DNA of 64,000 nucleotides, taken from the NCBI RefSeq assembly GCF_001514305.1, contig NZ_KQ949110.1:40295-104294 (forward strand), read 5' to 3'. Source of the stretch: Streptomyces dysideae (GTDB lineage: Bacteria; Actinomycetota; Actinomycetes; Streptomycetales; Streptomycetaceae). Positions 28,183-35,918 of this stretch are shown piece by piece; position 1 is the stretch's first letter, and every line of letters begins with the position of its first letter. The notes beneath the pieces are model-generated. The model saw only the letters and a list, made by a program, of their open reading frames with translations, was not told where the DNA came from and searched no databases. The position numbers and the translations under genes are program-made.

Positions 28183-28992
28183 TCAGCTGCGCTGCGGGGT
28201 GTGGCGGGTGGTGGGGTCGATGCGACTGAGTACCCAGCGGATGAGGTCCTTGCTGAGGGCGAGGTCGGGGTTCTCCTCGAGTGCGTCGTGGAGGAGGAGG
28301 GTAATTCTTGCCCAGTTCCGGAACGATCCGTGGCCGGCCATGTCATCGGCGTAGAGGATCAGTTCGGGCTGCGTACCGGCCCAGGTCTGCTGGTAGGCGG
28401 GGATGATGGCCTGGACTTCGGTCGGCGTGAGAGGGCTGAACTGGTACCAGTCGAGGATTCGGGAGTGCAGGGCCGGGTTGTTGAGGATCTTCTGCCGGGC
28501 GTTGCCGCTGCCGACGAAGATGATGGCCGCTCGGCGGGCGTCGTCGCCCCACAGGTTGCGGAAGTATTCCAGTGCCTTCGTCCCGAGTCCTTGTACTTCA
28601 TCGATGAGCAGGACGCGGGGCTCTGCTTCGAGTGCGTCTTGGATCTGCTGGTCGCAGGGACCGACGGACTGCGGTGGTTCTCCCGGCAGGTCGAGGCGGC
28701 GCCAGAGCTGGGTTCGGATTTCGTTCATGTTTGCGCCGTTGTTGTAGCGCAGCCGGACGGTGGTTTCGGGGGCGCGGCGGCGTAGGACGGTGTGGACGGC
28801 GAAGGTTTTGCCGAGGCCGACGTGTCCGTGGATGCAGACCATGGCGTTGTGCTTGATGGCCTTGAGGATGCGGGCTTCGGTTTCGGCTACGGCTTTGGTG
28901 GCCATGGCGTTGGCTCCGGTGAGACCCAGGTAGTGGTCCTGGCTGGGTGGGGGGAGCTGGCTGGGGCGGGGGGAGGTGGTGGGGGTGCTCAC
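28183..28992 (-). CDS. AAA+ transposition ATPase (MuB/TniB-like)
   Basis: A 269-residue AAA+ ATPase. Walker A is HGHVGLGKTFAVHTVL, Walker B is RVLLIDEVQGLG, and a sensor region reads AIIFVGSGNARQKI. Size and motifs match the MuB/TniB/TnsC-type ATPases that choose target DNA and activate a DDE transposase. The GTG start overlaps the stop of the upstream transposase gene as GTGA, so the two are translationally coupled. It is the last gene of a run that begins with cas3. No TnsA or TniQ partner lies beside this pair. Confidence 0.82.
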   Translation of the reverse strand: MSTPTTSPRPSQLPPPSQDHYLGLTGANAMATKAVAETEARILKAIKHNAMVCIHGHVGLGKTFAVHTVLRRRAPETTVRLRYNNGANMNEIRTQLWRRLDLPGEPPQSVGPCDQQIQDALEAEPRVLLIDEVQGLGTKALEYFRNLWGDDARRAAIIFVGSGNARQKILNNPALHSRILDWYQFSPLTPTEVQAIIPAYQQTWAGTQPELILYADDMAGHGSFRNWARITLLLHDALEENPDLALSKDLIRWVLSRIDPTTRHTPQRS

Positions 28993-30548
28993 GGCTGGTC
29001 CTGGGTGTGGGTCGGCGGTTGGGGTGAGGGCTCGGTGTTGGGGTTGAGGGGAAGGGTCCATTCGGCGTCGGGTTCGGGCAGTTGGATGAGGTCGGGCAGT
29101 GCCTCTGCTGCCGGGTCGAAGCCGTCGAGGGCCCGCAGGTGCTCGATGGCCTCTTCCTCGGGCATCACGTCCAGGGGCACGGGCGGGGAGGGGCGGGTTG
29201 CGGCCGCGTAGCGGGTGTTGCGGTTCTTCTCGGCCTTCTTCAGCTGGGTGCGCAGGCGGTCGGCTTCGCGTCGCCGGGCTCGTTTGAGGTTGAGTGTTTG
29301 CTCGCGGGTCGCTTGTCCGGCCATGACGGCGGCGCCGAGGTGGCGGCCGGTTTGCGGGTCGTAGAGCTCGACGCGGTGATCGTGGTGCGGGAGGTAGCGC
29401 AGGTCTACCTTTTCGCCGACGCGGCCGTGCATCCAGTCGGCGATGTAGTTGCGTTTCTGCCAGCGGACACCACCGTTGTTGATGACCAGGGGCTTGCCGT
29501 GGCGTTCGAGGGTGTAGGTGTGGAGGTCTTCGGCGGTGACGGTGTCGATGAGTGCGGGGTCGGCGTCCCACGCTTGGCGGGGAGTCTGGCCTCCCAGGCC
29601 CCTGGGGGTGTTCTCGTGGTTCCAGCGGTGAACCCATTCGAGGACCCGGCCTACGAACGCTTCGAAGTGGAGCAGTGGTTGGTCGGGGTCGACGGGTTTC
29701 CCGCCGAGGAGGGTGGGTGCGTGGGTGTAGCCGGGCATGCCGGCGAACAGTGTCTTTTTGATGGCTCCGTTGACTGCTTCGACGTTGCCTTTGCCGTCGG
29801 GGTTGAAGGGGGGCAGGGCGATGATTTCGGATCCCAGGACGCCGAGTGCTTCCTTGACTGTGGCGCACAGGAATTCTCTGCCGCCGTCGACGCGCACGTA
29901 CGTGGGGATGCCGCCGAACGGCCCGTGGTGTTCGTCGATGAGGACGGCGTCGCGGATGGCGACGAGGACGCCTTCGCGGCTGGGGCGTTGCGGGCTGATG
30001 GCGAGGCCGCAGATGGCTGAGGTGGCGCAGTCGACGAAGAAGGTGATCCATGGTTTGCGGATGTGGCCGTCGATGCGAACTTTGACGCTGGCTTCGACGT
30101 GGTCGGTTTCCCAGGCGTAGTTGCGGTGGTGGCGGTCCCGTTCACCGGACACGTCATAGCGTCGGCGGGCCTTCTCGCCGCCGCGGAGGCCGGCCCGTAC
30201 TCCGGGTGTGAGGGCTCTGTTCGCGGCGCGGTGGAAGGTGGGCAGGGACGGGACGGGGTGGCCGTCGGCGCGTAGTTCCCTCCATGCGGCGGTGGCGTTG
30301 CCGCGCCAGCGGGCAACCGCGTCGAGCATGAGCGGGGTGAGGATGAAGCAGGGTCGGCTTCGGGGTTGGTAGGTGCCGTTGTTGGCGCGGGCGTTGGCGA
30401 GCCAGCGGTCGACGGTGCGGGGGGCGACGCCGAAGGCGTCGGCAACGCCGATGAGCCGGGAGCGGGTGAGCCGTTCTGACTGCTCGAGGGTGTAGAGGCG
30501 GTGGATGGCGGCAGCGCGCAGGGCGTTCTGGTCAGGGATTTGTGGCAT
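28989..30548 (-). CDS. Mu/Tn7-type DDE transposase in the cas operon
   Basis: A 519-residue transposase with an rve (RNase H-like) core. An N-terminal helix-turn-helix reads LIGVADAFGVAPRTVDRWL (about residues 32-50). The catalytic triad appears intact as Asp149 (WETDHVE), Asp221 (VRVDGGREF) and Glu257 (GNVEAVNG), with 35 residues between the last two. The C-terminal part contains a short beta-barrel-like region and then charged sequence. It lies 24 bp after the cas6e stop on the same strand, with AGGAAA before ATG 30548, so it is probably transcribed with the cas genes. Type I-E operons normally have cas1 and cas2 at this position. Confidence 0.87.
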   Translation of the reverse strand: MPQIPDQNALRAAAIHRLYTLEQSERLTRSRLIGVADAFGVAPRTVDRWLANARANNGTYQPRSRPCFILTPLMLDAVARWRGNATAAWRELRADGHPVPSLPTFHRAANRALTPGVRAGLRGGEKARRRYDVSGERDRHHRNYAWETDHVEASVKVRIDGHIRKPWITFFVDCATSAICGLAISPQRPSREGVLVAIRDAVLIDEHHGPFGGIPTYVRVDGGREFLCATVKEALGVLGSEIIALPPFNPDGKGNVEAVNGAIKKTLFAGMPGYTHAPTLLGGKPVDPDQPLLHFEAFVGRVLEWVHRWNHENTPRGLGGQTPRQAWDADPALIDTVTAEDLHTYTLERHGKPLVINNGGVRWQKRNYIADWMHGRVGEKVDLRYLPHHDHRVELYDPQTGRHLGAAVMAGQATREQTLNLKRARRREADRLRTQLKKAEKNRNTRYAAATRPSPPVPLDVMPEEEAIEHLRALDGFDPAAEALPDLIQLPEPDAEWTLPLNPNTEPSPQPPTHTQDQP

Positions 30549-30572
30549 GACGAATGTGTTTCCTGGTTGGGG

Positions 30573-31211
30573 TCAGGCGGGGGCGAGTGAGAGAAGGCCG
30601 GCTCCGTAGGTCTTTGCCCTGCCGATGCCGTTCTTCAGTGCGTGGGTGAGGAGGCCGGTGTCGGTGATGCGGGCGAAGCCGTCGAACTGGGTCAGCCTGA
30701 AGTAGGGGGCCGAGCGTGCGAGGTGGGTGCGAGGGAAGGGCCTGGGGAGGGAGGAGATGGTGACGGGTTCGAGTCCGGCGTCTGTGGCGCGGTGTTGCCA
30801 CCAGGCGATGGCGTCGTCGCCGGTGAGGTGGGTGATTTTGCCGCGGCGTTTCCCGGTGACGGGGTGGGGTGTGGGATTGCCTGCGGAGCGTGCGGTGGTG
30901 GGGGCGGCGGTGATGCGGTAGCGCATGGTGCGCCCGGGGGTGAGGAAGTTCAGCAGGGGGGTGAGGTCGATGGTGCGGGCTGTGCCGTAGTTGGTGGGCA
31001 GGGTGGTGAGGTCGGGTGTGTGGGCTGTTTGCACGAGGAGGGTGGGTCCGGGTTCTGTGCGGAAAAGCAGGCCGGCTGTGGCCCGGGGGGTGGGGCCGGC
31101 CTGGTCGGGGACCAGGCACATGAGGGTCTTGTGGAGGCTGTTGACGTCGGCGAGGTCGGCTCTGGCCGCTGCGTGGTGGGGGTCGATGGTGATGCGGGTG
31201 AGGCTGGTCAT
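30573..31211 (-). CDS. cas6e: Type I-E crRNA endonuclease Cas6e
   Basis: A 212-residue Cas6e/CasE. The N-terminal strand and helix contain DVNSLHKTLMCLVPD, with His27 at the catalytic position. The C-terminal glycine-rich RNA-binding loop is present (GIGRAKTYGAGLLSL). It cleaves the repeat hairpin to release crRNAs and stays in Cascade. The ATG at 31211 overlaps the cas5e stop (ATGA). Its stop is only 24 bp from the transposase gene. Confidence 0.92.
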   Translation of the reverse strand: MTSLTRITIDPHHAAARADLADVNSLHKTLMCLVPDQAGPTPRATAGLLFRTEPGPTLLVQTAHTPDLTTLPTNYGTARTIDLTPLLNFLTPGRTMRYRITAAPTTARSAGNPTPHPVTGKRRGKITHLTGDDAIAWWQHRATDAGLEPVTISSLPRPFPRTHLARSAPYFRLTQFDGFARITDTGLLTHALKNGIGRAKTYGAGLLSLAPA

Positions 31212-32017
31212 GCGGGTTCTCCGTGCATGTACGTGGTGAGGGCGTCGATCGGTCGGGGTCCGGCGCAGAGGTGGGCGGGCAGGTGCTCGGTGCTCATCCA
31301 CAGGGGGCGTGGCAGGTGGCGTCGGGCATGGCGGGTGAGGTTGGTGGGTTCGCTGGTGCTTTCCCGGTCGGGCGGGGTGGCGGGGTCGGCGCCGGGGGGC
31401 GGGTGTTCCCAGACGAACGTGGTGGGCACATGGGTGTCGGTGGAGCCGGGGGGCCGGTTACGGGTGAGGGGGGTGCGGGTGAGGAGTTCGTCGACGGGGT
31501 CGGGGCTGCCCGCGTTGAGGACGAGGGGTTCGTCGGGCAGGCAGACGCGGCGGCCGAGGAACAGTCCGAAGCGGGGCCGTTCGAGGGTTTCGGCGATGTG
31601 GCTGATGAGGAGGTCGGGTCCTTCGACGGCGACGGTGAAGACGGCGCCGGTGAGGTAGTCGCGGTGGGAGACGAGCGTGGAGGCGGTGAGCTTGCGTCGG
31701 GTGCCGTCACCGGTAAGGAGGCTCTGGTCTTTGGGGCGGCCGCCGCCGACGGTGTGGAAGTCGCGGTACAGGGTGCCGGGCTGGTCGACGCGGATGGTGA
31801 GGGTCAGGTCGCGGTGGCTCGGGGAGGTGGTGTCGCCCGGTGCCCGCAGGTGGGGGTAGAGGTCGAGGGCGTGTTCGCGGGGGCGGCCCTGGGCCGCGGC
31901 GAACATGCCGATGAGTGAGGAGCGGGTGGGGAAGGCGCACGTGTCGCGGTAGTGGAAGACGCCGCGTTCGCCGTAGGACTGCAGCAGGCCTGCCAGGCGC
32001 AGGACAAGGCCGGTCAC
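31208..32017 (-). CDS. cas5e: Cascade subunit Cas5e
   Basis: A 269-residue Cas5/CasD that binds the crRNA 5' handle. It begins VTGLVLRLAGLLQSYG and continues through FPTRSSLIGMFAAAQGR, the conserved Cas5 N-terminal RAMP region, with a later RFGLFLGRRVCLPDEPL. The GTG at 32017 overlaps the cas7 stop (GTGA), and its own stop overlaps cas6e. The C-terminal third is variable and proline-rich. Confidence 0.9.
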   Translation of the reverse strand: MTGLVLRLAGLLQSYGERGVFHYRDTCAFPTRSSLIGMFAAAQGRPREHALDLYPHLRAPGDTTSPSHRDLTLTIRVDQPGTLYRDFHTVGGGRPKDQSLLTGDGTRRKLTASTLVSHRDYLTGAVFTVAVEGPDLLISHIAETLERPRFGLFLGRRVCLPDEPLVLNAGSPDPVDELLTRTPLTRNRPPGSTDTHVPTTFVWEHPPPGADPATPPDRESTSEPTNLTRHARRHLPRPLWMSTEHLPAHLCAGPRPIDALTTYMHGEPA

Positions 32018-33177
32018 GGCCGGCCTGCGGGGGTCAGAGCGGCGGTCGCGGCGGTGGCGCAGGCGGCGGCGAGGTCGTCGAAGGACGTGTGGTGGGTGCC
32101 GAGGTCCTTGATGGGCTTGGCGAAGGTCCCGGTATGTCCGTGGGCGACGAGGCGGCGGGTGCCGAGCAGGCGGGTGATGGTGGCGGCGTAGTCGGTGAGC
32201 GTCTGGCGGGCGGGGGCGGTGTAGCCGCCTTGAGGGGCGGCTTTGACTGGCTGTTCGAAGGCGGCGCCGTAGGAGACGGAGCGGCGGTCGCGGACGGCGT
32301 AGTGGACGAGGTCGGGGACGGTGTGCGGTGCGGTGGACGTTTTTTTGCCGCCCGGCATGCTCAGGATGAAGTGCTGGACGAAGAGCTCGACGAGGTCGTT
32401 GACCGTGTCGGCGGGGGCGCCGGATCCGAGGTTGTGGTGGAGGTCGGTGATGTTGATGGTCGCGAAACGGTAGAAGACGCTGGTGGTCAGGAACGCGGTC
32501 TGGAGATGGGCGCTGCCAGGGTCTGCGTCCTGAGGCAGGTCTTCCACCGCGGTGAAGAAGTCGGGCTGCGGGTCGCTTTGGTGCACGGAGAAGGCGGGGG
32601 CCATCTGTACGGCTGCTTCGACGTGGCCGGCGGACAGTTCGGCGAGCATCCGCCCGAACAGGTTGATGCTCGCGGTGCGGCGGGTCAGGTGCGCGGCGAG
32701 GTCTTTGGCGGGCAGGACCGCGTCGATCTTCGTTTTGGGGGTGTGGGCGGCGAGTGCTTCTTCGAGTTCGGTGCGGTGTTTTTCGCACAGGGCGACGAGG
32801 TCGTCGATGACGTCCGTGGGGAGGAAGAGCATGGCCTGGGTGCGGTAGCCCTCCTTGTCGTTGTGCTTCAGGCCGCCCTTCTTGGCCGAGTGGACGATCT
32901 GTGCCGAGGCGAACACGGCGAGGTCCTCGGGCCACTGGGCTTCCTGCAGTTTCCGGGTGACGAGGGGCGGCACCTCGCGGGTGCGGGCAGCGTGCTCGCC
33001 CAGGTCCTGTTCGACGTTGAGGCGGATGGGGCGCTTCCATGCCTGGGAGGAGACGAGGGCCCGGATCGCGTTCCCGAAGGAGATGGTCTTGGGATCGCCG
33101 TCCGCGTCGCGGTTGAGGTTCGCAGCGGTCACAGGGTGGAGGATGTGCAGGTCGAGAAATCGTGCCGGGGTGTGCAT
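32014..33177 (-). CDS. cas7e: Cascade backbone Cas7e
   Basis: A 387-residue Cas7/CasC (Cse4). It opens FLDLHILHPVTAANLNRDADGDPK, typical of the family (Ile-Leu-His...Asn-Leu-Asn-Arg-Asp), and contains the central SINLFGRMLAEL and QTAFLTTSVFYRFATIN motifs and the loop FILSMPGGKKTS. Six copies would form the crRNA backbone. ATG 33177 is chosen because the family signature starts 10 residues later. The gene is separated from cse2 by 258 bp, unlike the rest of the operon, which overlaps. Confidence 0.92.
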   Translation of the reverse strand: MHTPARFLDLHILHPVTAANLNRDADGDPKTISFGNAIRALVSSQAWKRPIRLNVEQDLGEHAARTREVPPLVTRKLQEAQWPEDLAVFASAQIVHSAKKGGLKHNDKEGYRTQAMLFLPTDVIDDLVALCEKHRTELEEALAAHTPKTKIDAVLPAKDLAAHLTRRTASINLFGRMLAELSAGHVEAAVQMAPAFSVHQSDPQPDFFTAVEDLPQDADPGSAHLQTAFLTTSVFYRFATINITDLHHNLGSGAPADTVNDLVELFVQHFILSMPGGKKTSTAPHTVPDLVHYAVRDRRSVSYGAAFEQPVKAAPQGGYTAPARQTLTDYAATITRLLGTRRLVAHGHTGTFAKPIKDLGTHHTSFDDLAAACATAATAALTPAGRP

Positions 33178-33435
33178 GGGTGTGCTTCTTTCACTGGGGC
33201 GGCGGGCATGGCGCGGATGGGCCGCGGGGTACGGGGTGCCGTGGGCCGTGTGAAGGGCCGGGATCGGTCTGTGTGCCGCCGGCCGGTCCGGGCGGTCGGG
33301 CGGCCTGGGCGGTCGGGCGAGGCCCGAGGGGTACCGGACGGTTCCGGGGCATGGGCCGCCGGGCGGCCTGCACCGGGGTGGTGTCCCGGTGGGGAGCGCC
33401 GACATGGAGGGGTGGGGCCGGTTGGGGCGGGGGTG
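33178..33435. other. Long gap inside the cas operon
   Basis: 258 bp without a gene between cse2 and cas7e, where type I-E operons are normally tight. It is very GC-rich and contains a duplicated short motif (GGGCGGTCGGGCG twice near 33290-33318). It may have arisen by expansion, or may house an internal promoter; no promoter was recognised. Confidence 0.4.
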
Positions 33436-34080
33436 TCAGGAGCGCCGGGGTTCGGGGGTGGCGAGGTAGAAGGCGTCGCGCCAGCGCAATCCGACCTGGT
33501 CACGCTGGTGGGGGCGTTGCACCAGGTCGTGGAGGAGGACACCCCAGTCGGGGGTGATGCCGTCCTTCAGTAGCTGTGTGACAGGTGCGGGCAGGCGGCG
33601 GTGCAACTGGTCGTCGCTGAGGCGGGTCAGGACGCTCAGGAGATCCTCGGTGCGCTCCGCTCCGTGGCCGGCTCGGTGTACGGCGGTGGCGAGGGTGGCG
33701 CCGAAGTTCGGCCTGGCGAACCAGGCCGCCGGATCCGGCGGCGATGGTGCGGGGGCCGGTTCGACGGGGGCGACGAGGCGGACTCCGGGATCGTCTCCCA
33801 GGGTCATGAGGCCGGCGTCGTCGTCCGGGTCAGGGCGCACGCCCGGGGTGTGGGCCTGGGGCCCGGCTGTCGCGATGAGGCTCGCGACGGTGTAGTAGGC
33901 GCGGCGTCCGGCGCGGCATGCGGTGCGCCGGGCCAGGTAGCGGTCCATGGGGGCGCATTCCTCGACGGGCCGGCCCCTCCCTCTACTGAGGCGGACGCGG
34001 GCGCCAGGTTCGGCGCACAGGAGGTGGACGTGGGCGACGAACGCGTCGCAGGAGGCGCGGTGTTCGGCTGCGGTGGGCAT
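33436..34080 (-). CDS. cse2: Cascade small subunit Cse2 (Cas11e)
   Basis: A 214-residue CasB/Cse2, an all-helical protein that stabilises the R-loop. Family features are the GRGRPVEECAPMDRYLARR region, an ARPNFGATLATAVHRA segment, and the C-terminal LLHDLVQRPHQRDQVGLRWRDAFY. It overlaps cse1 (ATGA). It is somewhat long because of a P/A-rich insertion around residues 85-125. Confidence 0.87.
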   Translation of the reverse strand: MPTAAEHRASCDAFVAHVHLLCAEPGARVRLSRGRGRPVEECAPMDRYLARRTACRAGRRAYYTVASLIATAGPQAHTPGVRPDPDDDAGLMTLGDDPGVRLVAPVEPAPAPSPPDPAAWFARPNFGATLATAVHRAGHGAERTEDLLSVLTRLSDDQLHRRLPAPVTQLLKDGITPDWGVLLHDLVQRPHQRDQVGLRWRDAFYLATPEPRRS

Positions 34081-35756
34081 CAGGCAGCCTTCCGGGGTGC
34101 TGAGGGCTGGCGGTAGAGGTCCCTGACGGCATGGGCCACGGCGCGGCCCGCGGAGGGGTGACGGATCCGGGCGGCTTCGGTGACCTCGCGCAGGGCGGCC
34201 GCAGCTGCGGCCGCAAAGGCGGTGGGTGCCCCGGTGCCGGGCTCGTCCAGAAGCCGCCAGAACACCGTCTCGGCCCTCGGCCAGTACCGGGTCAGAGCCT
34301 TGCCCGCCCAGGGGGGCTGCGTGGTGCGGCTGCGGGCGACGGTGTCCCAGGCCTGTTTGGCGACGGTCGCCAGCCGGTGTGCGGCGTGTTCGGCCTCCCG
34401 GCAGCACTCGGCGATGCGCTGGGCTTTGACCGGGTCGTGTTCCTGGGTCCAGTTCAGCAGGGGCGGGGTGAGGGCGGTGTACCACTGCCGGTCGATGGCC
34501 TTGCCGTCCTGGTCGAATCCGTGGACGCGGATCCGCAGGCTGCGCCGCACGGGTTCGGGAAGGTCGTTGAGGGTGTCGAAGATGGCCGGCCGGCGGTGCG
34601 TGCCGTGTTCATCCGGAGCCAGGAGCAGTGTCTCCAGGTCGCGCCACCATGCGCGGGACGCGTCGGCACGGTGGATGGTGCGGCGCCGGGCGACGTTCTT
34701 GCGTTCGGGGGTGAAGCGGTAGGCGAGGTAGGGGTCGGTGGTGATCTGCTTGGGCTGCTGGGTGGCCCAAGTGATGTAGGCGTCGGTGACGGTGGTGCCG
34801 CCCTGGCCAGGCACGAGGAGGATCGCGTGCCGGTTCTGTCCGGTCAGTTGTCGGCCGGGCCAGGTCGGCGGGCGGGGCGGGGCCTGCGGGTCGGGCGGTG
34901 CGGGTTCTTCCCACGGGCAGGCGTCAGCGCCGGGTGGCTGCTCGTCGCCGGTGAAGGCGGGGACACCGGTGAGGAGCGTTTCGTGCAGGGTGCGGCCCAG
35001 GGGGTGGAAGGAGACGCTGGAGCGCAGGGGCCCGCTGGTCTGCTTCATGCTGGTGGCACCGTCCAGGGTGCGGGGGGTGCCTTTGCCGGAACGCCCGTAG
35101 TAGTGGTGGATGAGCAGGATCTGCAGGGCCTCGGCGGTGGGAACGGGTTCGGCGGTGTGATGGCTGTGCGGACTGAACCAGGCCAGGTTGTTGCCGGCGG
35201 GGCGCCCGGGCACGAAGACGTTGATGCCGGTGCTGTGGGGGCACTGGGTGCGCAGCGAGGGGTCCTGCAGCCAGGGCCGGACCGGGTCGAAGACGTCCCA
35301 GCCGTGCTGGTCGAAGTAGGCGTGGACGGCGTCCGGATCGAAACGGCCCCGGACCAGGCAGCGGCGGCGCAGGGCGTTCCACTGGGAGGCTGTGAGTTCG
35401 GGGTCGTCCAGGCCGGTGATCCGGGCGGTGAAGACGGCCGCGACCCGCAGCAGGGCTGAGGCTGCCGGCGGGTGGGGCAGGGCGAGATCGTCGATGCGGT
35501 GGGCGTCCAGGAACAGGCTCCGCAGGCCCACTTGGTCGTACTGGTGACCGGAGCGGACGTCGATCCAGGGACTGTCCGCTGCGCTGAACGTGGCGGGCGG
35601 GGATAACGAGGGCAAGGGGGTGTCTTCCGGAAAGAGGGAGGAACGTGAGGAGGCGGGGTGCGGGCCGCCGGGACCAGGGCATGTTCTCGGCTGGTTTGCT
35701 GCGGCGGGGCAACGCGGCGGCCGGGACGAGCGCGGCCGGTGCTGTGCAGGGGGCAT
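34080..35756 (-). CDS. cse1: Cascade large subunit Cse1 (Cas8e)
   Basis: A 558-residue Cas8e, the subunit that reads the PAM and recruits Cas3. Family features include the N-terminal VGLRSLFLDAHRIDDLALP, TGINVFVPGRPAGNNLAWF and later SVSFHPLGRTLHETLLTG and the C-terminal four-helix region. ATG 35756 has AAGGG upstream; longer starts lie in a low-quality P/R-rich leader. There is a 162-bp gap to cas3. Confidence 0.9.
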   Translation of the reverse strand: MPPAQHRPRSSRPPRCPAAANQPRTCPGPGGPHPASSRSSLFPEDTPLPSLSPPATFSAADSPWIDVRSGHQYDQVGLRSLFLDAHRIDDLALPHPPAASALLRVAAVFTARITGLDDPELTASQWNALRRRCLVRGRFDPDAVHAYFDQHGWDVFDPVRPWLQDPSLRTQCPHSTGINVFVPGRPAGNNLAWFSPHSHHTAEPVPTAEALQILLIHHYYGRSGKGTPRTLDGATSMKQTSGPLRSSVSFHPLGRTLHETLLTGVPAFTGDEQPPGADACPWEEPAPPDPQAPPRPPTWPGRQLTGQNRHAILLVPGQGGTTVTDAYITWATQQPKQITTDPYLAYRFTPERKNVARRRTIHRADASRAWWRDLETLLLAPDEHGTHRRPAIFDTLNDLPEPVRRSLRIRVHGFDQDGKAIDRQWYTALTPPLLNWTQEHDPVKAQRIAECCREAEHAAHRLATVAKQAWDTVARSRTTQPPWAGKALTRYWPRAETVFWRLLDEPGTGAPTAFAAAAAAALREVTEAARIRHPSAGRAVAHAVRDLYRQPSAPRKAA

Positions 35757-35918
35757 AGCAGCGCCCTTGTGGGGCAGATCGGTGTGCGATGTGCGACCGG
35801 GCGTTCGGTGGTGTGCGGCACAGCGAATCATGTCGCCACAGCGCTTCACGACCGGTGAGAAAGTCCGACTATCGAAGGGTGGCGTGATGCTTTCAGCCCT
35901 GAGCATTACGTGCAGTGA

